Assembly (NCBI GenBank): GCA_036346375.1
Contig: CM070502.1
Location: 24,460,114-24,524,113 of the forward strand
Reading direction: 5' to 3'
Length of the DNA: 64,000 bases
From: Guadua angustifolia
Lineage: Eukaryota; Streptophyta; Magnoliopsida; Poales; Poaceae
How positions within the stretch are numbered: the stretch's first letter is position 1; each line of letters begins with the position of its first letter. Below, piece by piece: positions 10,950 to 20,718 of this stretch. The notes below the pieces were generated by a model, which was not told the DNA's origin, made no database searches, and saw nothing but the letters and a program-made list of their open reading frames with translations. The translations under genes were made by a program, and so were the position numbers.

Positions 10950-11134
10950 GGACATTTAGAACTCAAATAAAATATTTTTAATAAAACTTTATTTAAACTT
11001 TCTCATTATTGAAATAATTTTCTCTATAGGCCGTATTCAATAATAATTAATAAATCCAAATAAATTCCAGAAAAATCCAATAAATTCAGAAAATCCATAT
11101 TAAATCCAAATAATCCAAAAATTGGGATGTTACA
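10950..11134 (-). repeat. Truncated LTR end, minus orientation (TGTAACATCCC family)
   Basis: Read on the minus strand it begins TGTAACATCCCAA at 11134, a common start of grass Ty3 LTRs, followed by AT-rich sequence, and is cut at 10950 by the Tat junction. A related LTR end in the same orientation is at 63529 downwards, sharing the AACTCAAATAAAATATTTTT block. Confidence 0.6.
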
Positions 11135-11349
11135 CTATGGCTAGACATGTCCACTGCCTTCTCTATTGGAGAAACCAATTAGCCACTTTACTAGACACCT
11201 CACGAATATCTTTAGAAAGTCCTCTGTCCATAAAAGAATTCAACAATGATGGAGAGGATATAAAAGGATATGCATGAGACTAAATTAAACAAGACTAACC
11301 ATATGCATATTAAGGATCTTTAATTGAGTCTAGCATTGATCAATGCATG
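11135..11349. other. Intergenic sequence, nothing recognised
   Basis: AT-rich single-copy-looking sequence between the LTR stub and the CACTA terminus. No ORF, RNA gene or repeat was recognised. Confidence 0.4.
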
Positions 11350-11545
11350 CACTACTATAGAAAACATTATCACAACCGATTCAAAAACGTTATCACAGAC
11401 GGTTTTCTGAACCATCTGTAAGCAAGTGTTAATGATAATATGACACATCACAAACGGTTTTTGATGATTCCTATCTAGAACCGTCTATGATATGTGTATA
11501 TCACAGTTGATTCCTGTCTAGAATCATCTGTGATCCACTTTTTTC
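11350..11545 (+). mobile_element. CACTA (En/Spm) transposon terminus with subterminal repeats
   Basis: CACTACTATAGAAAAC starts at 11350 and is followed by repeated motifs of the type ATCACAGACGGTT and AACCGTCTRTGAT in both orientations, the usual subterminal transposase-binding repeats. The matching right terminus was not found within the window, so the size is unknown; the hairpin, gene fragment and repeat array to the right may be its cargo. Similar subterminal motifs occur at 45.6-47.06 kb. Confidence 0.65.
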
Positions 11546-12295
11546 ATTACCCCTCTTAGCAGAACTTTCATAATTAGCATCTATTATTCAAAATTTTCTT
11601 CTCCTTAGATATTTTTGTAATGATATTTACAAGGCAAAACCAGCTATAGATTTTGTAATTGAAAATCTAAACATCTTAGATGCTTCAAGGAACAGCTTGT
11701 ATGGCTAAGATCATCTTAAAGCGTGAATATTTGTATCACTTTCATCTACTTTCTTATTCTACTGTCAACGGATTCCAAAGCAAAATCCAATTCCATCGAC
11801 AACTCGCTCTAAAAGTTGTCACGCTCTGATTTCTTTTCTACTTCATCGTCATACCAGAATGAGAATACTATAGACAACCTATTTTCACTCTGATCTTGAC
11901 CATGAACAAGACCAGAGTGATCCTATTCTTGCACAAGATCTGAGTCAAAATAGGTTGCCTATGGTATTCTCATTCAGGAATAAGAATAAAGTGGAAGTGA
12001 TAAATTAGAGCATGACAACTTTCAAAACGAACTATGGATGGAATTAGATTTTACCTTGAAATCCATCAACATTACAACAAGAAAGTAGATGAAAGTGCTA
12101 CAAATGTTTGTACTTTAAGATGATCTCGACTAGACAAGCTATGCCTCGATATATCTAGGATATTTAGATATTCAGTTGCAAAATTTATAACTGGTTGTGT
12201 CTTGTAAATATCGTTGCGGAAATATCTAATGAGAAGAAAATTTCTAACAACAGATACTATTCATGGAAGTTCTACCAAGAGAGGAAAAAACTTAT
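11545..12295. repeat. Long inverted repeat (hairpin), arms about 350 bp
   Basis: The left arm, about 11545-11898, is matched in reverse complement by about 11934-12295, with a loop of about 35 nt. Examples: CAACCTATTTTCACTCTGAT near 11874 against its complement ending near 11957, and TTACAAGGC near 11627 against its complement near 12203. Pairing is good but not perfect. Transcribed, it would fold into a long double-stranded RNA. It could be a foldback element or a duplicated captured segment. Confidence 0.75.
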
Positions 12296-12439
12296 GGTTC
12301 CAACAAGCAAGCCACTTTTTAGTCATTGGATTCGAGATGAGCAAATATTAAGGATAATTTCAGGTAACAATACAAAATATGGTACTACAAATATCAACAA
12401 GCATATATACATTGAAAAACAGTATTAACTATTTCATAG

Positions 12440-12972
12440 ATCAAGACAAGGAGACCTTAGGGCTTTTCCATGTCTACCATTATATGTGCCATAGCTTCCG
12501 CAATAAAGGCCTTTTGGTTCTCCCTAAAGTTTCACAGCTCCAGCATAGTGTCTATTTGTTTGACACCAATAACTGATTGACTTCCAGTCACATCTTTTAA
12601 TCTCTACAAAAGAGATCATGTTGCTATCAAAAGGGTGTCTTGGTATATTATTAGTAACAACGTTGAATTAAATACTAAAAACCTTTATATTATCTCTATA
12701 AGCTCAGTTTTGGCTTCTTCTAGCTCTGGATTCACCCTATGCTCCTTAATGATGAGTGCCTTATCAAGAGAATTAATATCTTATGATTTTTCATCTATGT
12801 CTTTTATTTTTTGTTTCATCTCATAAATTATTTCTATTAACATAGACTTTCCCTTTGGTTGTTTTATCTCCACCTCAAGTTTTTGTTTAGCATTCAACAT
12901 CTTTTCTATATCGTCTATCTTGTTTGTAGGCTCCATTTTATATATGTGTGCAATTTGCAGTCGCTGGGACAT
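12440..12972 (-). pseudogene. IDN2/FDM-like (XH-domain) gene fragment, broken
   Basis: The minus strand translates to pieces that look like plant FACTOR OF DNA METHYLATION / IDN2 proteins, which bind RNA in RNA-directed DNA methylation. Seen in order: NAKQKLEVEIKQPKGK (coiled coil, about 12890-12843), SLDKALIIKEHRVNPELEEA (about 12767-12708), VIGVKQID (start of the XH domain, near 12570), then ELWNFRENQKA with the W codon changed to TGA (near 12538), the conserved end of the XH domain. The middle of the XH domain is missing, and stops are present near 12780 and 12534. Recognition rests on memory of the family; no search was run. Confidence 0.6.
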
Positions 12973-13755
12973 ATAATGTATATATGATGAATCACGACAG
13001 AAGTTAAACTTCTATATGTTTTTGGAATATAATGTGCACAATTCAAAGCTTGCATAAATGACATAATTGGAAGGATAAAGCAATTTATAATTATTATATC
13101 GATTTGACATTGAATCATGTCTACTTAACAGATTAATAAATAATTGTATGAAAGAGTACTTTCAAGTGTCGGACTACTAAAGGTTAGACCTTCAGCCTCG
13201 TTGTCGTAAGGTGTAGGACTACTAAAGATTAATCTCTTACCTCCACTATACCAGGGTTATATAATCAAAATTGAACGAGACAATTAACTAAGCAAATAAG
13301 GTTTTAAACTCTTACCTTCCTAAATTATGCACCATAAAGTATTTGAAGTCAATTTTACTATTTATGACATGATCATAGAAAGATTAAGGTAATGATCAAA
13401 TAGATTATATAAAAACAAAATATGACATGGTCATAGAAAGATTAGAAGTTCTAAGAACATGGCATCTGCTTATTTTCTACCATGATATGATCAAACTCAA
13501 AGACAGTAAAATAAAGCAATACTTTCTGCCATTAATAGGAAGCAACTCTATAATTCAAAGCTACATTCGCTATTTTAATTGTTTTAGTTCATCAATAGAC
13601 CCATAGCATCATTGAGCAGCAATATATACATCTAGGGGAGAAACATCCATGTGGCGCAAGGGCTTGAGGGGGAGGGCAGTGATGCTACATTGGATTCAGT
13701 AGCGAGAGATTCTAATGTGGCTATAAGAAGCTATCAAGACAACATATCCTACAAT
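12973..13755. other. AT-rich sequence, nothing recognised
   Basis: No coding region or element end was recognised. Two short copies of GGACTACTAAAG lie at about 13174 and 13216. It could be more cargo of the CACTA element. Confidence 0.4.
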
Positions 13756-15770
13756 TTAGCACATTGCAATTTCATAACTTTGAAATACGATTGAGTTTGA
13801 TCTTCAAATTTTATAGGGTTGTAAAACCTCAACTCTCTTACGTGTGGTAATTTTTTGAGAATCTTTCAAATATTTTACTACAAGTCCGACAAAGAGAACT
13901 AAATTCTTATTTATGAAAACCATATGTACATATTTTAAAAAATTCTCAAAAAATTACCATACATAGGAGAGTTGAGATATACAACCCTGAAAATTTTGAA
14001 GAGCAAAATCAAAATCAACTAAAAGATATAAAAAAGAAAAATTCAGTTGACTAGTGATTTTTTTACTGTTCAGTGCTTTGTCAATTTCATATCTTTGAAA
14101 TGCGATTGAGTTTGGTCTTTAAATTTTGCAGGGTTATAGAAACTCACCTCCCCCTACATATGGTAATTTTTAAAGATTTTTTGAAAACTTGTACATATAA
14201 TTTTCATATATTTTACACTATAAGACTACTTTATACATGATATAACAACACATGGAGTAATAGACAGTAAAATGTTATTTTCTTCATAGTGAAAGACAGT
14301 ATATCTTGCCGTTTAGAAATTTGTCATTTTTATATCTTTTAAATCCGATTGAGCTTGATCTTCAAATTTTGAAGGGTTGTAGAAGCTCACCTCCCCTTTG
14401 TGTGGTAATTTTTTGAGAATTTTTCACGGTAAAATGTTATTTTCTTGATAGTGAAAGATAGTATATCTTGCTGTTTGGCATTTTGTGAATTTCATATCTT
14501 TTAAATGTGATTTAATTTGGTCTTCAAATTTTACAAGGTTGTAGAAGCTCACCTTCCCAATGTGTGTAAATTTTTGAAGAATTTTTCAAGCATTTTACTA
14601 TAGGTCTAACAAATAGAACTAAATTCTTATTCATAAAAACCATATGTACAAGTTTCCAAAAATTCTCAAAAAATTATCATACATAGGTAAAGTGAGGCTA
14701 TACAACCATGTAAAATTTGAATACCAAAATCAATATCAGTTGAAAGACATGAAAAAGACAAATTCGGTTTACTAGTGATTTTTCACTGTGTAGTGCTTTG
14801 TCAATTTCATAACTTTCAAATGCGAGTGAGTTTAATCTTCAAATTTTACAGGATTATAGAAACTCACCTCCCCTATATATGATAATTTTTTTTAGATTTT
14901 TTAAAAACTTATACATATAATTTTCATAGATTTTACACTGTAAGACTGATTTATACACGATATAGTAACACCTGGAGTAATAGGCAGCAAAATATTATTT
15001 TCTTGACAACAAAAGACAATATATCATGCTGTTTAGCACTTTATCATTTTTATATCTTTTAAATGCAATTGAGTTTGGTCTTCAAATTTTATAGAGTTGT
15101 AAAAGCTTACCTCCCCTGTATGTGGTAAGTTTTTGAGAATTTTCACAATAAAATGTTATTTTCTTGACAATAAAAGACAGTATATCTTACTATTTGGTAC
15201 TTTATCAATTTTATATCTTTCAAATGCAATTGAGTTTGGTTTTCAAATTTTTTTAAGGTTGTAGAAGCTCACTTCCCCTATGTGTGGTAATTTTTTGAGA
15301 ATTTTTCACAGTAAAATATTATTTTCCTTTATAGTAAAAGACTGTATATCCTGTTGTTTGGCACATTATCAATTTTATATCTTTCAGATGCAATTGGGTT
15401 TGGTGTTCAAATTTTACAAGGCTATAGAAGCTCATCGCCCCTATATGTTATAATTTTTTGAGAAATTTTCACAGTAAAATGTTATTTTCTTGATAGTAAA
15501 AGACAGTATATCCTGTTGTTTAGCACTTTGTCAATTTCATATCTTTTAAATGCCATTGAGTTTGGACTTTAACTTTTACATAGGTGTGGTAATTTTTTGA
15601 GAAATTTTCAAGTATTTTACTGTAGGTCTGATAAATAGAACTAAATTCTTATTCATGAAAACCATAAGTACAATTACTCAAAATTTCTCAAAAAATTAAC
15701 ATACATAGGGGAGGTGAGATTCTATAACCCTATAAAATTTGAAGACCATAATCACCTCATTTGCAAGTTA
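13756..15770. repeat. Degenerate tandem array, about 162-bp unit with higher-order period
   Basis: A unit with CTTTTAAATGCGATTGAG, CTTCAAATTTTACAGGGTTG, GAAGCTCACCTCCCC and GGTAATTTTTTGAGAA recurs many times. The AAAGACAGTATATCTTG motif lies at about 14292, 14452, 15010, 15172, 15335 and 15500, giving 160-165 bp steps, and a longer step of about 718 bp repeats a block that includes an inverted copy (for example 13944-14018 is the reverse complement of about 13790-13862). No gene is seen. Copies differ too much for a young satellite. Confidence 0.8.
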
Positions 15771-16008
15771 TGGGAAAATCAAAAAAAGAAAGATCCAAGT
15801 ACAAACAAGAAATAGTATTTATTGTTTACTTCAAAAAGAAGTAATATTTATTAGTCATTTACTATTCGTTGCATGGAAGACGTTAATGATTAGCTTACGT
15901 GGATGGTTTAAATGTGAGTTATGATCTGGTTACAACTAGTGTGAGGGAGTTTATGGCTCACACGTAGAATAGATAGCGCTATGCGCTAGCGTAGAATAGT
16001 GCCACCAC
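15771..16008. other. Spacer with short palindrome
   Basis: No gene is recognised. A short palindromic block TAGCGCTATGCGCTA lies near 15974-15988, between two copies of GTAGAATAG. Confidence 0.4.
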
Positions 16009-16124
16009 ATATATATATATAGACACACATATATATACATAAACATATATATATATATACACACACACACACATTTATATACATATATATGTACATACAT
16101 ACACATATATACACATATATATGA
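16009..16124. repeat. (TA)n/(CA)n compound microsatellite
   Basis: Alternating ATATAT and ACACAC runs, with scattered ATACATAC steps, fill this stretch. Simple repeat; likely length-variable. Confidence 0.9.
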
Positions 16125-16448
16125 ATTGGAAAAAAATATGCATATATCCAAATTGAAACTTTGTGGAATTCACTCTGTATTTTGAATCCAAATAATGCAA
16201 CAAGATATAATAATATGACGTCGGATGTATACCTTCAAGATTTCCATCTTTCCATTCAAATGAAACTAATCAATATCATACTCAACAAATGTATTAGTCT
16301 CGCATTTAGATTTGTCATTAATCACCAGAACTAATGTAATGGGGCTTGAACTTACACACTCGTGTATGTAAAGGGTTCATGGGTAACAGTTTGTTTGGTT
16401 GATCACTTGTTAGCAAAACCCAAAATCGAATACCGCTAGATAACACCC

Positions 16449-17099
16449 TAACCCAAATTGCTCAAAACCTAGCCCATTTATAGGGCAGACCCACGTATGT
16501 ATAGCACTCCACTTACACTCTTCTCCTCACTTCGTGCAAAAGGGTTAACCCAGAGATGCTATGTTTGGACCCAATAGGCAATATATACTACTACAACTCA
16601 CTTTATGCAAGCAATGTAGGACTAATCCCGCCACTGCTCCATATAGGACTTCATGTTAACATGCTAGGGTATTATACTCACTCACTTGATGCCTTTGGCA
16701 GCATACCATATACACAAAAGATACTCAGAACCACCTTCGGTACACGTCTGTGCGTCTAATGCCGGCGCATATGCCATGCCGTGTGATCACTCCAAGCCCA
16801 CACACGCTATATGCCCATGCCCTTATCTCCCACATGTCCATGCAATAAAGATTGATGCTCTAGTACTATCCATAACATTTCGACTCTAATTCTCTCAAAA
16901 CATAACCAACCTATTGGGTAGATCTGTGCATGCATAGCACCTATTTGCACTTTCTTCCCCATTTTGTATAGAAGGGTTAACCCGAACCCAATAGGCATTA
17001 TATACTACTATAACTCATTTTTTGCAAGCAATATAGGACTAATCCCACCACCACTTTACATGGGCCACATAGGCCTTCACATTAACGGGTGGAGGTATT
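16449..17099 (+). repeat. Diverged direct duplication, about 0.22 kb units
   Basis: About 16449-16676 and 16887-17099 share ordered blocks, including AAGGGTTAACCC, ACCCAATAGGCA, TATATACTACTA, GCAAGCAAT and AGGACTAATCCC, with an offset of roughly 420-435 bp. The sequence between the units looks unrelated. No coding content. Confidence 0.7.
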
Positions 17100-17960
17100 A
17101 CATACTATTAACAATATGTATGTAGCACATATAAAAGTTGTGTAAAGGCATTCTCATTGTATGGTTTCTATAAGTTGTATCTAAATATATCACATCATAT
17201 AGAAATAACTCTAGATACAATATTTTTAATGCATAGTATCTACTCTCTCCCCACTCAATTAATTTTTCACTCCTACCTCACCTCCCCTCTCCCTTTCGGG
17301 CCAATCCCAATCTCTAACTTTGTTGCTTTTATCAATTGGGTTGTATCTTGCATAGGAAACAACTCTCTATCTCTTTCTTAACTCACCTTCTACATTAAAT
17401 TTTATCCTACTTAGTATTACATAAAAATCGCTTACATCATTACATTGGAAGTGCTTTAAGGTTTCATACCACTAGTATTTTTGCAAAAAAGAACCCCATA
17501 GTTCCACAAATTCACCGACATCTCCTAACCAATCCATTTTGTAGAGAGGCGCTCGTGTTTTCAAAAAATTGCAACTGGGCTAAAATGAGCCCTTTTACAA
17601 AAACAACCTCGTGCTTTCAAAAAATTGTGCCCAGCCCTGAACCAAAATTCGCTCAGCGTAGCGTAGCGTGCGGTTCTACCTAGTATATCCTTATGAACCA
17701 AGTAAACATGGAGTCATTTATGCTCTATACAACTATCATTTGCCGTGCAGCATTGTCACATCAGAATGAGTAAGAGAATCATTCTTTTGTGAATCATTTG
17801 TTAGAACACATGGCCTACTGGCCTAGACCTAGATGCAGTGTAATTGTAAGCTATATTATCAACAACTTATCCCAAGTGGACTATGCTCACGCTATTGTCC
17901 ATAAGAACCAAATATTTCTCCTTCAAGAATTAGAGTATTTTCATGTGAAATCCATTCGTC
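17100..17960. other. Intergenic sequence, nothing recognised
   Basis: AT-rich. The pair GTGTTTTCAAAAAATTG (17558) and GTGCTTTCAAAAAATTG (17611) forms a small direct repeat. No gene or element boundary could be supported. Confidence 0.4.
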
Positions 17961-17961
17961 T

Positions 17962-19544
17962 TAAGGATGCCTATGGATACCCATCACCCACACCTAAACC
18001 CATACCCACTTTTTGGCTAGGGTATGGGTACAAGCATGATACCCATTTTAATTTGGGTATAGGGAGGGTAATACCTGCTGACCTATATTTTACCATACCC
18101 ATTGAAAGATCTGACCGAGCTCGTTCATCTCATCTCCACCCCTCTATCTCTCCTCCCATCTGTCTCTTCTCTCCTTTGGTCTGTTAGCCGCTTGAGCCTG
18201 CTATTGACCACTGTCTGGAGCCAGGAGCCAGCAATTTTGCCCTACTCCACCCATGGAGCAGATGCACTACCATGCCATTCTACTTCACCACCTCACCGCT
18301 GCTATGCAACCGGAATGCTCTACCAAGGTGATGCGCCGCATAGTTGCTCCACCACGCCACCCACCATGGTGGCTGCATTACCATTGCGTACTGTTCCACC
18401 GTGTTATTGCCGAAGCTGACCTCTGTTGTTGCCGACAAGCTGGCAGCTCTAACCTCTCCTTTCCCTCCTTTACTCATGGATTTGCCCAAACCCATTGGGT
18501 ATTACTTGGTTCAAATAGATATGGAGAATGTTAGTTCAAATGGGCACAGGGAATGTTGGGTATGAATACGAGTGACTAGGGATGGCAACGGGGACATTCC
18601 TTGGCAGGGAGTGGTGGAATGTCCCTGTTCCTAAGAGGAGAAAACTCCCCCATTCCCCGTCCACGTCTTCAGCATCGGGGGCCACTTCATCCCATCCCCC
18701 ATCCCTGTCGGGGTATCCGATCACCGTGTGGAGCCATACTCGTTAGCAAGGATTAATCCATGACTTCATGCCACGTCGGAGGGGAGGGGCGCCGAGGAGC
18801 CATGGAGGTGGGAGGGAGCAGAGGGCCGTAGTCTACAACACCTTAATCGAATCCGCAATCACAAGCTTCATATCACAATCTCTCCCACAGGCACAGAGAA
18901 GTAGAGAACGTGCGGAAGTAGAATGTCGTTGAGGAAGGAGGTCTTGAGGGTGGACTAGCGGAAGTTGGTGGTGGTGCTAGCCTCAGGCTCGTCGGTGGTG
19001 CCCTAATCTCCATCGATTTGGGGTGGACTGTGGAGGGAGTAGAGGGCGGCGGAGGGAGTGAAGGCAGCGGAGGGAAACAACAGGGGCAAGGCGGAGTAGG
19101 CGAAGGTGATGGAAGGTGGCGGAGGGAGCGAAAGGCAATGGAGGGAGGTGGAGGTGACAAAGGGAGACGACAGGAGCGAGGCAAACTGACTGAGGCGACA
19201 CGGGGGGAGGCAAGGCCGTGAGGTGAGCAACTTCAGGAGTGCAGGAGGGGAATGGGGTGCAGGACTTCGGGACATGGAGATGAGCAACTTAGGGAGTGCG
19301 GGACTTCTGAAATGCCGAGCAGAAGAAATGGGAGCGGGGCTGGGTAACAGGTGACGGGACCAGTGAAATGGCTTCTTACCAGTTTCCCTCGATAGGGACA
19401 AATTTCCCCCGTTACCAGTCAATCTCATGGGGAGAAAACTCCCCATCCCCTTCTTATAATAGGAGAATTCCCCAACAGGAAATAGGGAAATAGGGCTATT
19501 ACCATCCCTACGGTTGACCCATACCCTCCCAAGTGGCACCCCTA
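17962..19544. mobile_element. Possible older hAT-like element hosting another
   Basis: The left edge reads TAAGGATGCC at 17962; the reverse complement of the right edge (19544 downwards) reads TAGGGGTGCC. Inside, GGGTATGGGT-type motifs occur near both ends. The eight bases outside (ATTCGTCT and ATTCCCTA) share only four positions, so the target duplication is weak. If real, the 18577-19510 element sits near its right end. Confidence 0.3.
18577..19510. mobile_element. Non-autonomous hAT-like transposon
   Basis: Ends are TAGGGATGGCAA at 18577 and, on the other strand, TAGGGATGGTAA ending at 19510. The flanking 8-mers CGAGTGAC (18569-18576) and CGGTTGAC (19511-19518) match at six of eight positions, the size expected for hAT target duplications. 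Both ends also share a GGAGAAAACTCCCC-type block inward of the inverted repeat. The 934-bp body is GA-rich in the middle and encodes no transposase. Confidence 0.6.
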
Positions 19545-19684
19545 ATTCCCTAATTCGTCCCAATAAACTCAGTCACAAAACAATGTTACCTCTACGAAAC
19601 AATCACATACTTGAAGGCGGGCCTCCACGAACGTGCCGCTGACCCACAATGTCATATGATCCAACGAGAAGCACAGACCAAAGC

Positions 19685-19803
19685 AGGCCCACGCGCGAAT
19701 CTCAAAGCTAGTGCCATGCCATCCGCCATCCACGCGCCGGCCGCACCCGAAGCTTCTTCTTCTTCTCTGCCAAGAAATGCGGAGACCCGTGCACGCTTTT
19801 AAA
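19685..19803 (+). promoter_or_regulatory. Putative prohibitin promoter elements
   Basis: GGCCCA at 19686-19691 is the reverse complement of TGGGCC, a site II element common in promoters of mitochondrial and ribosomal protein genes and bound by TCP factors. A weak TATA-like TTTTAAAA lies at 19796-19803, about 67 bases before the start codon, followed by a purine/C-rich leader. These are motif matches only; no start site is known. Confidence 0.35.
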
Positions 19804-19869
19804 ACCCCAGATGGAAAGAAACAATCCCCAAAACAACCCCCAAATCTCCCACCAAAAGGAAGGTAACCC

Positions 19870-20718
19870 ATGGCCGGCGGCGGGCAGGCGGCGGTGTCCT
19901 TCCTGACGAAGGTTGCTAAGGCGGCAGCCGGGGTGGGCGTGGCGGCGTCCGCCGTCTCCACGTCCCTCTACACGGTGGACGGCGGGCAGCGCGCGGTTAT
20001 CTTCGACCGCTTCCGCGGCGTGCTTTCGGAAACCGTCTCGGAGGGCACCCACTTCCTCGTCCCCTGGCTCCAGAAGCCCTTCATCTTCGACATCCGCACG
20101 CGCCCGCACAGCTTCGCCTCAACCTCCGGCACCAAGGACCTGCAGATGGTCAGCCTCACGCTCCGCGTCCTCGCCCGCCCCGACGTCGACCGCCTCCCGG
20201 ACATCTTCACCTCCCTCGGCCTCGAGTACGATGAGAAGGTGCTCCCCTCCATCGGCAACGAGGTGCTCAAGGCCGTCGTCGCCCAGTTCAACGCGGATCA
20301 ACTCCTCACCGACCGCCCCCACGTCTCCGCGCTCGTCCGCGACGCCCTCGTCCGCCGCGCGCGCGAGTTCAACATCATCCTCGACGACGTCGCCATCACC
20401 CACCTCGCCTACGGGCCCGAGTTCGCCCAGGCCGTCGAGAAGAAGCAGGTCGCGCAGCAGGAGGCCGAGCGCTCCAGGTTCCTCGTCGCGCGCGCAGAGC
20501 AGGAGAGGCGCGCCGCTATCGTCCGGGCGGAGGGGGAGAGCGAGTCCGCGCTGCTCATCTCCGAGGCCACCGCCGCCGCGGGCAACGGCTTGATTGAGCT
20601 CAGGAGGATCGAGGCCGCCAAGGAGATCGCCGGGGAGCTGGCGCGCTCGCCTAACGTCTCTTACATCCCGGCCGGCAACAACCACCAGATGCTTCTCGGG
20701 CTTAACGCTGCCCGGTGA
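19870..20718 (+). CDS. PHB: Prohibitin, type I (PHB3/PHB4-like)
   Basis: A single uninterrupted 282-codon ORF. Type I and type II prohibitins alternate in ring complexes in the mitochondrial inner membrane, where they act as scaffolds for membrane organisation and protein quality control. Seen in the sequence: an N-terminal hydrophobic segment (about residues 14-34) that serves as membrane anchor, an SPFH/PHB domain (about 35-195) with VDGGQRAVIFDRFRGV, GTKDLQMVSLTLRVL, EKVLPSIGNEVLKAVVAQFN and LDDVAITHL, and a C-terminal coiled coil (about 180-225, EKKQVAQQEAERSRF). Length and motifs match plant type I members; the start is the first ATG, with G at +4. No intron interrupts the coding part. 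GC-rich third positions are typical of grass genes. It is the only intact host gene seen here. Confidence 0.95.
   Translation: MAGGGQAAVSFLTKVAKAAAGVGVAASAVSTSLYTVDGGQRAVIFDRFRGVLSETVSEGTHFLVPWLQKPFIFDIRTRPHSFASTSGTKDLQMVSLTLRVLARPDVDRLPDIFTSLGLEYDEKVLPSIGNEVLKAVVAQFNADQLLTDRPHVSALVRDALVRRAREFNIILDDVAITHLAYGPEFAQAVEKKQVAQQEAERSRFLVARAEQERRAAIVRAEGESESALLISEATAAAGNGLIELRRIEAAKEIAGELARSPNVSYIPAGNNHQMLLGLNAAR

Noticed and set aside
12195..12428. 77-codon plus-strand frame near the hairpin
   Set aside because: Lies mostly in the hairpin right arm and beside it; no similarity recognised.
13756..15770. CRISPR-like regular repeats
   Set aside because: Units are long, diverged, partly inverted and without spacers; the genome is a plant nuclear one.
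15930..16000. Right end of the CACTA element (ACTAGTG or AATAGTG)
   Set aside because: No GACGGTT-type subterminal repeats next to it and no match to the left terminus CACTACTATAG.
19003..19563. 186-codon minus-strand frame in the hAT-like element
   Set aside because: Low-complexity Pro/Ser/Leu-rich translation of GA-rich DNA with no transposase motif.
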